Of a DNA stretch of 64,000 nt, positions 1 through 11,458 are shown one piece after another (position 1 is the stretch's first letter; every line of letters begins with the position of its first letter). The DNA comes from Bathelium albidoporum (Eukaryota; Ascomycota; Dothideomycetes; Trypetheliales; Trypetheliaceae): NCBI GenBank assembly GCA_021031095.1, contig JAGFVP010000010.1:155164-219163 (forward strand), in the 5' to 3' direction. The position numbers and the translations under genes were made by a program. Under the pieces are notes generated by a model. The model saw only the letters and a program-made list of their open reading frames with translations. It ran no database searches and was not told the DNA's origin.

Positions 1-2758
1 AATTGATGACAAGCTTCAGCTGTTTGACGTCCAATCCGCGAGCAGCAACTGATGTTGCAGTCAAAATGGGGATGACTCCTGATTTGAAATCGTCAATGGC
101 AGAGTCTCGGTCGATTTGATCTTTTCCTCCATGAATGGACATGCAAGGATAACCTTTGTACATCAAATCAGAGAGCAAGCGATCGGCAGTTTCTTGCCTT
201 TCAACAAAAATCAAAGTTCGAGCATCCTCATCAGAGTCATACAATTCGCCCAATAGCTCCAAGGTGCGCTTAAATTTCTCGTTCTCCGGCCTCACCTCAA
301 CGACTTGTGTAATGTCGGATCCAACGACGCTCCTCCCGCCGCAGATGACCTCCACCGTGGAATTCTTGGTAAGCACCTTTTTGGCTAAATTTTCCATTGT
401 CTTGGGGAAAGTTGCACTCAGGAGAATGGTTTGACGATCTGGCCGTATGTTGTTCAAGAGTTTCATGACTTGCGGCTCGAATCCCATATCGAACATGCGA
501 TCTGCCTCGTCAAGAACCACATAAGTGACGCGTCTTAAGTTCGTCACGCGCCCAGAATTGGCAGCAAGCAAGTCGATCATACGCCCAGGAGTGCCAACAA
601 TAATTTCAGCTCCTTGTTTGAGTTCTGCAATCTGGTCTTTGATGGGAGCTCCACCGTAAGCACAGACTGCTCTAAGACCAAGAGCTTTAACGAATGGCCT
701 GCAGTCCCTATGAATTTGTGTCGCCAGTTCTCTAGTAGGGGCCAGGATCAATGCTATAGGGCCGTCCAGTGCATCTAGCGGCTTTTGATCTTTGATGTGC
801 CTCATTGCGGGCAGACTGTAAGCTAGCGTTTTACCAGAACCCGTCTTGGCAACGCCAATCACATCGAAGCCCGCCATGATTGATGGCACGGCCTGGGACT
901 GGATAGGAGTAGGCGAAGTAAATCCGAGTTTGTTGATGACATCAAGAGTAACTGAACCTAAACCAAATTGTGAGAACTTGGTGACAGGCTTGGGAACGTT
1001 TACGCCTCTGACTTGTATTCCGTCAAGTTTGAACCGCAAATCTTTGACGTCCTCTTCTGTCATTTCGGCGAGCTCCGCGGGCTCCGTGTAAAATTTCTTA
1101 CGAAAAGGCTCGTAATTCATTTTTGCGTGGTTCACCGTTGGCATGTCTTTCTTCTTCTTCTTGGCAACATTAGCCATGACATCGTCGAGGCCATCACCGA
1201 CTGCATCCAAGCCATCTTCATCATCACCAAAGAGTGCCTGCGGCTCTTGCTTTGGTTTCGACCTGCCTTTCAAGTCTTTGAGTGAAGTGATTGCCTTTGG
1301 TGCGTTGGCTGTTTCGACAAGATCATTCATAAACGCGTCCAGAGGGTCAACTTCTTCCTCGTCGACTGCAGTCGGCTCATCGTCATCATTGCCCATTTGC
1401 ACATCACCATTTGCATCTTGACCATTGACAGCTGATTTCGCATCATCCTGCGATACATCTACCTTATTTTGCTCTTGTAGACGCTCTTCTCTCTTCTCAG
1501 CAGCTGCTCGAGCAGCGGCGACTGCTTCTTCCTCCGTGCCCATCTCTGTCATGTCTACATCGTCGTCGTCTGCACTGCCATCTCCATCAGCCGGTCCAGG
1601 AATTGCCGCACCTTGATCATCCTCATCCGGAAGCGTTGGCAGCTTTGCGAGTTTGCGGGTGACGGCTTCTTCTTCTCCCATCTCCAAAGCAGTCTTACCA
1701 GACACCTTGTCAGTATCAGATTGGCCTTTGGCACCTAATCCGAAGCCGCCGACGTTACCACGTGCTTTCAGTGGCTGAGCAGAGTTAGCCTTGTTGGGCT
1801 TGGACACAGAGCTTGCAGCTTTGGAAGGAACGGAAGCTTTGGCAGTCAAAGGTACTGACACATCGCTACCTAGCGTGGTTAAAGTAGAGTTCTTTTCCGT
1901 ATTCTTCTTCCCGATCGCCTTCGGGTCGAACTTCCCGGAATGGGTGCTTGTCGAAGTGATAATGGCTTGAGGAGCAGGCGAACGTGGCGAGTTCGTATCT
2001 GGAGAAGCAGTAGTTTTCTTTTCCATCTCTTCAAGGAGGCTTCGAGTTGCATTCGCACCATCACTTGCTTTCTTGGCTTCGTCTTCCTGTTTCTGCGCCA
2101 CCTTTGCCTTCCAGGCATTGAGTTTTGCCTGTCGCTGCTCTTGAAGCTTCTTTTTGCCGTCATCTTCTGCTTTCGGGGTCGAAGCCTTGATAGACTGGAA
2201 AGATAAAAGTTTAGCAGATTCAAGACCACAAATGTTAAAAAGACGTACCCCGTGGTCTTTGGTGCCATTCAGCCTCGACGGGCCCTCTTTGGCGTCATCT
2301 TTCCTCGCCTTGCGACTCGAGTCAGCAGATTCTTCTCGCCGTCTTTTAAGCCGATCTCGAGATTCGTTTCGCCTATCTCGGTAATCTCTATCGCGACTAC
2401 GATGGCGTCGATCTCTCACGGGAGACCGTTCACGAGCTCGTTCACGAGATCGATCTCGTCTGCTTGAACGATATGTGTCTTCATCACGACGACCGCCACG
2501 CCGTTCATATGAGCGCTCTCGCCGGCGATGGCCTTGTTCATAGGGTCTGCGCTGCATTGGATCTAGGTGAGTACGATAGCTCTGGTAGTGGTTCACAGTG
2601 CGGTAAGTACTCACGCCTGGACTCCTCGACCGACTCCGATAACGATAGCCTCTATCATGTTTTCTGTCCCTGGCGTATCGATCGTCCTCGCGCCGACTGC
2701 GCCGGGAATAAGAGCTTTCTGTGGGTGAAGGTGAGCGAGTGTCCCCTCGGCGAGCCAT
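1..2758 (-). CDS. PRP5: Pre-mRNA-processing DEAD-box ATP-dependent RNA helicase PRP5 (3' end outside window)
   Basis: ATP-dependent RNA helicase that in yeast remodels U2 snRNP and proofreads the branch site during prespliceosome assembly in the nucleus. The ATG is at 2758, and one 54-nt intron lies at 2195-2248 (GTACGT...CAG). The first ~170 residues are an Arg/Ser/Asp-rich RS-like tail, followed by a long acidic and Ala-rich linker. The helicase core then shows the Q motif (GFTSPTPIQSQ), motif I AKTGSGKT, Ia APTRELA, II DEAD, III SAT, the IV region LIFVERQ and V TSVAARGLDV. About 901 residues are visible; motif VI and the C-terminus lie beyond base 1. The linker and RS-like head distinguish Prp5/DDX46 from other DEAD-box proteins. 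It is divergent from the HMG gene at 3144. Confidence 0.93.
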   Translation of the reverse strand, partial: MARRGDTRSPSPTESSYSRRSRREDDRYARDRKHDRGYRYRSRSRSPGVSTYRTVNHYQSYRTHLDPMQRRPYEQGHRRRERSYERRGGRRDEDTYRSSRRDRSRERARERSPVRDRRHRSRDRDYRDRRNESRDRLKRRREESADSSRKARKDDAKEGPSRLNGTKDHGVRLFNICGLESAKLLSFQSIKASTPKAEDDGKKKLQEQRQAKLNAWKAKVAQKQEDEAKKASDGANATRSLLEEMEKKTTASPDTNSPRSPAPQAIITSTSTHSGKFDPKAIGKKNTEKNSTLTTLGSDVSVPLTAKASVPSKAASSVSKPNKANSAQPLKARGNVGGFGLGAKGQSDTDKVSGKTALEMGEEEAVTRKLAKLPTLPDEDDQGAAIPGPADGDGSADDDDVDMTEMGTEEEAVAAARAAAEKREERLQEQNKVDVSQDDAKSAVNGQDANGDVQMGNDDDEPTAVDEEEVDPLDAFMNDLVETANAPKAITSLKDLKGRSKPKQEPQALFGDDEDGLDAVGDGLDDVMANVAKKKKKDMPTVNHAKMNYEPFRKKFYTEPAELAEMTEEDVKDLRFKLDGIQVRGVNVPKPVTKFSQFGLGSVTLDVINKLGFTSPTPIQSQAVPSIMAGFDVIGVAKTGSGKTLAYSLPAMRHIKDQKPLDALDGPIALILAPTRELATQIHRDCRPFVKALGLRAVCAYGGAPIKDQIAELKQGAEIIVGTPGRMIDLLAANSGRVTNLRRVTYVVLDEADRMFDMGFEPQVMKLLNNIRPDRQTILLSATFPKTMENLAKKVLTKNSTVEVICGGRSVVGSDITQVVEVRPENEKFKRTLELLGELYDSDEDARTLIFVERQETADRLLSDLMYKGYPCMSIHGGKDQIDRDSAIDDFKSGVIPILTATSVAARGLDVKQLKLVIN

Positions 2759-3143
2759 GTCGACTCGGAGATGCCGAGTGAGATTTACCTTGCCAAGGGA
2801 GAAAGGCAAGTAGCGATGAGAATTACCACCGACAAGCTGCAATGAGGAGGCGAGCTGCTAGGAATCCCGGTTCGCCCAGGGAGTGGTGGTGAGGAGGGAT
2901 TTGGAGTGGGTGAAGTCAGAGTTACGACGAAGAAGCTCGGATCAACGAGGGCCCGCGGCCCGGAGGAAATGACTCAGCCGCGCTTGCCGAGTTAGGACGG
3001 TTTCGCATCCTGCCCATCGCTAGCCACGCGACGGTCGATCTTCTGCTTTCAACACACTGAAAGCTGCTTTCAATCTTGTTCCTGGCTTGCTCTGAATGAG
3101 ACGGCTCTCAATTGCGTGCTTCTACCTCACTGAAAGTACCAGC
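2759..3143. promoter_or_regulatory. Divergent promoter region between PRP5 and the HMG-box gene
   Basis: These 385 bases separate two genes read outward. They contain no convincing reading frame. The left half is purine-rich on the plus strand, and a GC-rich block lies near 2945-3000. No specific factor site is claimed. Confidence 0.5.
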
Positions 3144-4302
3144 ATGTTGGGCCGTGTGGTTCTGAGTCGCTTGTCGGCAGAGCTTCCCAAGACGCGCCCC
3201 TATGACGTTACTCAGCTCTCTCAGAAGCTCATTCGCTTGAGCCATGCACTCAATGCATATACCGCGCCACCAAGCTACCTCTCGCAGAGCAAGCGTCTTT
3301 TGCATGCTTCAATTCAGCACCGTGCAGCGCGCAGCGCGACGACGGCATCCAAGCCTACAAAGACAGGACGAACTGCTGCAAAGAAGGCCACTTCCAGACG
3401 CGCTCCGAAGAAGAGGGCTGCCTCCAGGAAGAGGGCTACCTCCAGCAAGCGCGCAAGGGGTCGCAAGAAAACAGCAGCAAAGGCAAAAAAGAAACCTACA
3501 AAGCGCATTCTGTCAGAGAAATCGCAAACCGCATTGGCTGCCAAGAAGAAGCGGGACAAGGTCAAGGAGCTTAAAGAAGTTGCACTTCTAGCCTCCGAGC
3601 CCAAACATGGAAAAATTCAGGCGTGGAATGTGGTAGCAGTAGAATTCACTCGCGCCGCGCGCCAGGTCAACTCTTCGAGTATGAGGGAAGCATCCGAGAA
3701 ATTTAGGAATCTTTCGCCGTCTGAACGAGAGGTACATTCATGGAACCGATTGCAATCTAACCTTGGCTAATCGTGAACAATGCAGCATTATAATCACCTT
3801 GCCAATGAGCGTAATGCCGCTACTCAATCAGAATACCGTCAGTGGCTTCACTCCCACACACCAGAACGCGTAAGACAAGCAAATGTTGCACGGGCCTCTC
3901 TTCGACGCCTGCTTACCACCACCTCTGCCAATCCGGGCCACAAAAAGCTGCCAAAATCTCGAGGCAGACTAATCCGCCCCATTGATGATGACCGGGCTGT
4001 GAAACGATTTGCATCTCCGTATATCGCTTTCAATAGGGAGCGACACCTCAGCGGCGACCTGAAATCGGTCCCCATAGCAGAAGCCGCGAAGCTAATTGGC
4101 AGCGAGTGGAAGGCGCTCTCGCCGGATGAGAAAGCGGTAAGTTGACGCATCCAGGCACCTCCGAAGTAGGGGGCGTGACTGATCAAAACAGAAATATGAG
4201 GACATATCTAAACAGGAGCAAGCCCGCTGGGAACGCGAGTACAAAGATGTATATGGGCACGCGCCTGCGGACTCAACTAGGAAGACCCGCCGAAACACCT
4301 GA
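3144..4302 (+). CDS. Double HMG-box protein, probably mitochondrial nucleoid (Abf2-like)
   Basis: Predicted DNA-packaging protein of 349 residues. There are three exons: 3144-3731, 3786-4136 and 4192-4302. Introns of 54 and 55 nt restore a continuous frame through the HMG sequence (SPSERE joined to HYNHLANER, then DEKA joined to KYEDISKQEQ). The N-terminus MLGRVVLSRLSAELPKTRP is basic and acid-poor, as in a mitochondrial presequence. It is followed by a Lys/Arg/Ala-rich stretch around residues 85-145 and two HMG-box-like regions, the second better conserved (FASPYIAFNRE...IGSEWKALSPDEKAKYE). The family bends and compacts DNA; mitochondrial location is inferred from the presequence and two-box layout. 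An in-frame ATG at 3096 is an alternative start. Nuclear localisation cannot be excluded, since the Lys-rich tract resembles histone H1 tails. Confidence 0.8.
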
Positions 4303-4569
4303 TTGGACGGTATTTCGCGATTAGGAAGGGCGTTGAGGTTCGTCTAATAGTACACACACTTGGTGACCTGGTGCTACTGGGCTAGTATACCCGTCCAATT
4401 TTCTTGTGGCCTTTCTTCCTGTCGAACGACGTGCCGTTTCTTTTGTATGAAGGCGAGTGCTAGGAATCCTTCAACTGCCATGCTGAGTTTTCTTATTCAG
4501 GGCGTCTTCTTTTGTACTCTGTATGTAAGGTAGTGTAAAAGGGACCCATTTAAGCGAAGATTTGTGGTA

Positions 4570-5851
4570 CTAGCGACTTGCTGCTGGCCATTCCCACGTC
4601 AGGACATCTTGTCCAGTGTTCACAATGCTGTATCCTTCACCTTGGAAGCCAGATACACTTAAGGCCAACCATTCTTCGCCAGCCGCTCTCCTCACCTCCG
4701 TGAACAGCTTTTCCACAAACAATAGGGACGCAAATCCGGTCCATGTGACGTTCATCAAATTCCTCGTGACCAGTTCCATCTCATTTCCTTCCATGTCCCG
4801 AGCGATAGGAACAGAATATCGACTAAGATAGGCATCTATCGAGTCGTCTTCTCGAATTCTCGGCGAACCTAACCTGGTGAGCCCTACCCATTCGAGAAGT
4901 TCCGCCACATATTCGTGGTCACCCAATCCCTGAGGAGGAATGAAGATGGGCACTCTTGCATCCTTGATGTATTGCACTTTTGGTTCTATGGATTTTGGAA
5001 TCAGATGATATTTTGCAATCGGCGGCTCCGTAGTGCCTTTCAATGGTCGCGCTGTTTCGTCCAGATCGCAAAATAGCCATGATAAGGAATGATTGAGTAC
5101 GTTCTTAAAAGCCCACTCGATTCGATCGAATCCTTTCTTGCCATGTCGCATTGACGGGAGTCGGAGATTAAGCTCGATGACTGCCATCGTTAGTACTGTA
5201 GTCTGGGATGTGATATCATATGGAGTACTCACGGAAACGTGCTTTTCGATGTTTCCGACCGCCGGATGGTATTGGTTTGCCCACTAAGCCTACTCGTTCG
5301 TACGTTGGTTGATCGAGTTCAAGTCGTAATACACCTATACCTACGGTGAGCTCTCCGCCAGGATGACTGCAATGGAAGCGGTAGTTCCTACCATCTCTGA
5401 GATTGAAGCAATTGTCCACAGTTGGACGTCCTTCTGAAAGCATCATAATATTGCCTAAATCAACGATGAGCGCTTCCCAAAAGGACATATAACTTTGTTG
5501 AGTAAGTACCAGTTTTGACATGCTTATTCAAAAAATCGCTGTCTACGATATCTCCGAGCGATATGTAGACGAGGGAATAGCGTAGCACATTTTCGTCGTC
5601 TTGTAGCTTTTGCTCAAGGAGCATATACAGTTCTTCAGGCAATGTCAAATTAATCTAGTGTTTGGGTGAGTTCGCATCGCGTCATCTCGCTACCCATGCG
5701 TACTCACGACTTGATTGAAGTGCTGCGATGCGAAAATGGAGAACGGCTTTCGCTTTGATGGTGGCTGATTTTTATCCACGAAAGACGGTAAACTGCAGTG
5801 CGTGAAAGCGCATTTAACAGGCGGAGCAGCCTTCTTGACGAAATCGAACAT
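4570..5851 (-). CDS. Ribonuclease P/MRP Rpp40-family subunit
   Basis: Predicted 373-residue homologue of the 40-kDa RNase P protein subunit family, which supports tRNA 5'-end and rRNA processing by the nuclear RNase P/MRP complexes. Four exons were traced: 5851-5708, 5654-5510, 5454-5233 and 5180-4570. The introns are 55, 55 and 52 nt or close to it (5655-5707, 5455-5509, 5181-5232), all GT-AG. The spliced protein begins MFDFVKKAAPPVKCAFTH, and the hallmark stretch ERVGLVGKPIPSGGRKH lies before the third intron. The segment LRLPSMRHGKKGFDRIEWAFKNV follows it. The assignment rests on recalled family resemblance to fungal Rpp40 proteins; no catalytic motif is expected because the RNA is the catalyst. 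An unspliced reading would break this gene into three unrelated small frames. Confidence 0.8.
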
Positions 5852-6099
5852 GGTAGCAAGTGTGCATTGAGCAGTGATTTACATCTGCTTGAGTCAGAGA
5901 TTCGTTTTACGGGGACCCTCGTGGTACAATGGTTGTTCGGTTAACACGGTACGTAAATATACGAACAAAGGGTATCTATGCTAATTCTATTTCCATGTCA
6001 TTCCACGCCACGAAAATGTAGCCAGTGAGCCACCATGAAAACACGAAGACAACCAACAACCGAGCAATGTACTTTCGTTCATTGAACGAGGCGAAACAT

Positions 6100-7807
6100 C
6101 TAATCGGGAATTTTTGGCTTTGGAAAAACCATATAGCGTCCGTCGTAGCCTTCGCAAGGCTCAACAATATTAGCCTCGTCATCAGGAATCATGTCATGCT
6201 TTAGAAACCAGCCAGCTCTCTTACAGAGCTCGGAAACAACAATGTCGCATTGACCAAGAAGAGTGATATCAAAGTTGATGTGACGGACAGGCTGATCAAC
6301 CAAGTCAGTAAGAGATCTATCCCAGAACAAGAAACTTACATCAAGCGAAACGTAGATGTGTGGGACACGAGGGGGCATAATTCTTGGAATCTCAGAAACG
6401 GGTGCGACTTTCATGCTCGTACCAATGACCAGCACAAGGTCCACTTTCTCAAGGTCGTGTTGGGTGATACGCTCGAAGAATTGATTGGGCAGAGCCTCGC
6501 CAAAGAATGTAATGTCAGGCTTGACTCATCAGTATACCAAGTCGAAGCAGCTTGCAGGTGGAGCAGTGCTAGCCTACCTTCATGACTCCGGGTTCAGGAA
6601 TATCATACCGGCCGTCATCGTCATCGTCATCATCCATACCTTTCTTGCGTCGCTTGCCATCATTGGAGCTCCGCTTGCGTTTGAGGCCTGGTCTCTCATT
6701 CTTGATACGCTCGATGCATAGCTTACATTTGGCAACCTGTTTTGCCTTTACGTCTGCAAAGATCTCGACACCGGGAACTTTGTTACTACACTTGCGACAG
6801 GTCGCCGTGGCCCACGAGCCATGACATTGGATGACCTTCTCGGAAGAAATTTCAGCATTGCTCTCAAGGTTGTCGATATTCTGCGTGTAGTTTGTCAAAA
6901 GCTTGCCCTTCTGTTCCAGTAAATGGATGAATTCGTGGGTCGGCGTCCATGTCTTCAAGTCTGGAACGATTTCTCCCGCAAGCTCATAAAAGGTTCTGCA
7001 GGAGAGTCAGTCTACGAGCGTGCTGGACGAAAATTGGGCTGTGTAAACAGTAAACACTCGCCTTGGGTTTTCGTCGAAGGTGTGGATATCGAAGACCTCT
7101 TCTGGGTCTTGATAGCCCATTTCTAGTAGCTTGGAATAGAATCCCGTCGATTTCGATCTGAAATCAGGAATACCAAGGCTAGTTGAGATGCCCGCTCCTG
7201 TAATCACAATGATGTTTTGCGATTTATTTAGCAGGGCTGCAGCGTCATCGATTGTGTTGAATTGAGGTAGCTTCTGCCGCTTGCTGAGTTCTTCGGTGAT
7301 CAATCTGCCCAGTAGAGGGTACAGTTCCTCGTCTGATGCATCGAGAAATGGGGTCATGTTTATTCCGAACGCGGTGCAGAGCTTTTTCACAGTAATATTT
7401 CCAGAAGTGACTGTTTCGAGTATGAATCGTTCCGCGCCAGCTTCATGGAGCCTCTTTCGGTAAGCAACTGCTTCTTCAGGCCCACAACAATTAGGCCCTG
7501 CGTTGGGAGTCAGTGGGATGCAGCGACCACCATGGGCTTCCGGTGTTTAGGTATGACACATACCAGAAACGAGCTGCATCTCGGGCCCATTCTCGAGCAG
7601 TTCGTTGAAGACAGACTCATTATCCCAGTCTTCTTCACTAGAGCCGCCGGCCACTTCCTTACCTTTGGGCTCAAAATGTGCTCCACGCTTTGCCTGCTCC
7701 TTCTCGACGCGTCCTGGGCTTGGCTCCTCATCGTCCGACGAAAGATCAATGACATTGCAAGACGTTCTTCCCAGCTTTGGTTGACGATGTATATTAGCCA
7801 GCGCCAT
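6100..7807 (-). CDS. SIR2: NAD-dependent protein deacetylase, Sir2/Hst1 class
   Basis: Sirtuin that removes acetyl groups from histone lysines using NAD+, expected to silence chromatin in the nucleus. Five exons: 7807-7564, 7497-7062, 6995-6578, 6519-6340 and 6291-6100, giving 489 residues. The N-terminal extension seen in Sir2/Hst1 (RFILETVTSGNITVKKLC...) precedes the NAD-binding GAGIST and IPDFRS motifs. TQNIDNLE and the catalytic His in QCHGSW follow, then the zinc cysteine pairs CRKC and CKLC, then GTSMKVAPV. A Lys/Arg run followed by a poly-Asp run is inserted after the second cysteine pair. The second intron (6996-7061) has a GC donor, and the fifth-exon boundary is a 48-nt intron without in-frame stop (6292-6339). 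An in-frame TAG just upstream supports the ATG at 7807. Confidence 0.92.
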
Positions 7808-8852
7808 CCTTTGGTCAACAAACACGCGGAACGACTAGATGTGTACAGGTTATTTACGAGATGTTTGAAATGGAAAGTCAGCGCATGTCCGTATTGAGTA
7901 GATCGGGACAGTTCGTGTGCCGATCGACCAATCAGATGACCTCATTTTCGAAGAGCCCTACGAGCACGTGGAAAGGTAGTCTCTTTCACACCAAGTGCCT
8001 CTCCTCTTACAGCATCATCATTTTGACGGTCCTAGCGGAGCTCGGTGTTGAGTGCTTCAATATTGAGTTGAGAAATTGAAGCTTGCAGGCCTTTGGTCTG
8101 TGGCATATGCTCTTGCCGCTATGATTTAAGGAAGCTCTGCTAATTGGTTCTGTAGCACAAGCTAGCGAATTGGGGATGTTTGGGAGGCTATTCCCGGAAA
8201 TTACTAAGGTGCGCTGGACGCAACATCTGCAGCGCAGGCGCCAAACCCCCTGGGCGCCGAACATTAATGGACCAACAAATATGCACCCGCATCGACCAAG
8301 CTCAGTCTGTATTGGAAACGGAGTAGAGCATGGTCGAATTCATCGTGTGGCGGAGCACCACGGATGAGAAGGCATTGCATGTGGGCGAAGTTATTTACGA
8401 ATGCATATTCAGTCACCTTCCTCGGGGTTGCCCTGCAGTTCTCTCAAAAGCTGCGTAAGTCAATGAGGCTAATCGGTTTATGCGATGCCTGGAAGCCAGT
8501 AATCATTGGCTGGACGATGACCAGGAGTAAGCTTCGCCATCGTTCGCCACATCCGGATGCGCGGCTCCCCTGCAACACTTTTCCTAATGCTTCAGCCTGT
8601 ATCGCGCTAGGGAGCTTCTGGCCGCGACTGGGCACGGGCTAGCTGGGATGAACGGGCTGAAGGGTGGAGGCTAGTCGCCGTCTTTCTCCTACCTTATTCA
8701 TTGAAAAAGCCTCTTCTCCGACCCAGTGGCCGTTCTCTGCTCAGCCAAAAGATCCCAAAGCTGTTCTTGTCATTTGCAGTCTTGATTAGCTTGTGTTTCA
8801 TTGAGACATTCCTCACATTCGTTCAACTGACCATTTCAAACTACTTGTAATC
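7808..8852. other. Gene-free stretch, divergent promoter of SIR2 and the GPI protein
   Basis: No frame in these 1,045 bases looks like a conserved protein. The bases before 8853 are T/C-rich and likely form the leader of the GPI-protein gene. Confidence 0.5.
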
Positions 8853-9525
8853 ATGCAATTCAAGAACATCGCCGTATTGGCTTTTGCTGCCTCCGCTGTC
8901 GCGTCCCCTGAACTCGACGAAAGACAGGCGACGTCGTCGGGTGTGAACACGTACGTAGAACTTTCTGGCGTGCATTGCAGAAATCCACTCATCTGACGCC
9001 CTTCTTAGAGCATCCATCTACCGGGTCCTCCAGACTGCGTTACCTCCATCGATCATCTCCCTTGCGCTCACCAACTCGGCCGCGGCGTCGTCTGCGATTG
9101 CGTCCGAGTTCGCCGGAGGACAAACTCCATCATGGTTCAGTGCCCTGCCAAGCGACATCCAAACCTATCTCGTCCCAGCTGCGACTACCAGTGCCCCTGC
9201 GATCACCTCTGCTGCCTCCGCTGCTAGCTCCATCATCGCCTCTGCCAACTCTTCTTTGAGCGCAGTGGTCAGCAACTTGACCGCCAGTGCCGCAAACTCC
9301 ACAGCTACCTCGGCTGCTGGAAACAGCAGCTCCTTGCTCACCACCACATCAAGCTCTGGATCGTCAAGCACTCTGGGTGGTTCGACTGGTTCTCTGGGCT
9401 CGGGGGGTGCGAGCAGCACCGGTGCCAGCTCCTCTTCGTCTTCTGCTGGCGCAGCCCTACCCACGGCCATTATTGGTGGTGGTCTCGCTGGCGCTCTCGG
9501 ACTTCTTGGAGTGCTCGCTTTGTAG
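8853..9525 (+). CDS. Small GPI-anchored, Ser/Thr/Ala-rich cell-surface protein
   Basis: Predicted 204-residue secreted protein attached to the plasma membrane or wall. Exons are 8853-8950 and 9009-9525; the 58-nt intron uses GTACGT...TTAG. A signal peptide (MQFKNIAVLAFAASAVAS) is followed by a dibasic-like LDERQ site. A short conserved ectodomain contains GGQTPSWFSALPSDIQTYL, a pattern recalled from many fungal surface proteins of unknown function. A long Ser/Thr/Gly/Ala-rich stalk follows, and the protein ends in a hydrophobic tail (IIGGGLAGALGLLGVLAL) preceded by small residues suitable as a GPI omega site. The stalk is probably heavily O-mannosylated. No enzymatic motif is visible and no CFEM cysteine pattern is present, so the role is structural or unknown. 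Confidence 0.85.
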
Positions 9526-10293
9526 ATCGTTCCAGCTTTGTTTTCCGAATATTTGATGAAAAAGTGTTCTGTTTCTACCAGGGGACTGTGAAAGCCCAAA
9601 GTCCTCTGGGGCGGCATATGGTGTCTGCACTTTGTAAAATCTTAATCTGATCTTGTAATAATGGCTGACGGAAAGGATTGGAGACGAAATTGCAAAGATT
9701 TCTTGGGTATCAGAGATTGAATGATCGTGCAAAATCTGTTCAGACCAACCAACCGCCGCGACAAGTAGATAATATTTACTCATACATCTACTTGGTGCTA
9801 CAGACAACAGTTCTTCGACGCCCAAGCTTACTTTATTAATCGTGTGCTCGATAAATAGCCGTCTTACTCGCTTCGGCGGGAGGATTGAGTAAGATGGGTA
9901 GATCCGTTGTACAACTGGGGCTTGAGATGATGCTCAGCTGGGTCGGTTTCTTCATTGGTGACATCATTGCTTTGATTGCTATTACTGTCTGCATCTTACA
10001 ATCGAATTAGTGAGGGGAGGTATCTTGTATTGGAAGGTCCTTGATTTCATTGGAGGACTGACTCGTAGTTTTGTGCACCCGTGATTTCGCGAAGATGTTT
10101 AGCGACCTGACCGGAGTTTCGCACTCAGAACAACATCCCGTCTACGTCACTAAAGTGCTAACTTTTGATTGCGAATCTTAAGCCATGACGCCAGTGATTG
10201 AGCAGCGGGTCGCCATTCCGGCTTATCCTGGGCAGTATCTTCTTCTCTTCGTTCTTTCAATCAACTGAAATGCCAACGCGTGTGTTTGAAGTT
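9526..10293. other. Gene-free stretch upstream of the aldo-keto reductase
   Basis: These 768 bases hold the 3' region of the GPI-protein gene and the promoter of the next gene. I see no coding frame or repeat. Confidence 0.5.
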
Positions 10294-11458
10294 ATGGCAT
10301 CTTCTGCTGTCTGGTTTAGACATTTGGCACGACGAACCACGTCACAGCGATCTTCACAACGGCGGTCACTTCGGTGGGCTTCAAGCTATGCCGGAACAAC
10401 ATTGAAGCTGAACACTGGCCAAGGGATACCTGCACTCGGTTTCGGGACATGGCAGGATAAGGAAGCACAGGAGCATGCGGTTTCCACGGCGCTGAAACAT
10501 GGCTACAGGCACATAGACACCGCTAGAATGTAGGTTTCTAATAGATTCACACGGCATGCTTGCTCAGGTACGAGATGGTAACATATTGCACTGCAGATAC
10601 GGCACAGAGCCGGCAGTTGGACGGGCGATCAAGAATTCTGGAATCCCACGAGACGAGCTATTTATTACGACCAAGCTATGGAATAACAGTCATCACCCAA
10701 ATGATGTCGCGAAAGCTTTGAGCGCATCGCTTGAAGATCTTAGCGTTGACTATGTTGATCTTTATCTCATGCATTGGCCCAGCCCGTTCGCGCGCGGCGA
10801 CGAATTGAGACCAAGGGACAAAAATGGCAAAACTATTCCAGGAGATACTGACTATGTTGACACTTACAAGGCGATGGAAAAGTGTTTAGCATCTGGAAAA
10901 GTGAAGGCAATTGGTGTTTCCAACTTCAGCAAAAGCGAGTTGGAAAGGTTGCTGAGGGAAACGACTACGGTAATCCGAAATACCTGTAATAAAAGAAACA
11001 ACCTGTTCTGACGCACTTCGCAGGTACCAGCAGCACATCAGATCGAGCTCCACCCATACCTTCAACAGCATTCCTTCGCCGATTGGCACAAAAGCAAAGG
11101 AATTCACATAACCCAATACAGTCCATTTGGCAATCAGAATGAGATATACAGTTCTGGCCAAGGAATGAATAAGCTGATGGACGATGCTGTTCTGGTCGAG
11201 ATAGGTCAGGGACATGGGAAGAGCGGCGCACAAGTTGCATTGGCATGGGGTATCGCCAAGGGTCACTCAGTGATTCCCAAGAGTAAAACGGAGTCGCGCA
11301 TCAGGGCCAATTTGGAGGGCGATTTCGAGCTTAGTTCAAAGGAGGTGAAAAGGATTGACGAGCTGGATAGAAAATTGCGCTTCAACGATCCATCTAAAGG
11401 TTTTGGCTGGAACTTTTATTCAGACTTAGACGGTAAAAAATCAGAAAATGTAGTCTAG
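10294..11458 (+). CDS. Aldo-keto reductase (AKR superfamily), possibly mitochondrial
   Basis: NAD(P)H-dependent oxidoreductase reducing aldehydes or ketones; the substrate cannot be read from sequence. Exons 10294-10529, 10597-10969 and 11024-11458 give 347 residues. The AKR signature GYRHIDTARIYGTE supplies the catalytic Asp and Tyr, with the Tyr codon created across the first splice junction. ITTKLWN gives the Lys and LYLMHWP the His. KAIGVSNFSK and IPKSKTESRIRANL mark the second signature and the cofactor-binding loop. The first ~40 residues (MASSAVWFRHLARRTTSQRSS) are Arg/Ser-rich without acids, suggesting a mitochondrial presequence that most fungal AKRs lack. An upstream in-frame ATG at 10270 would add eight residues. 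Confidence 0.9.
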
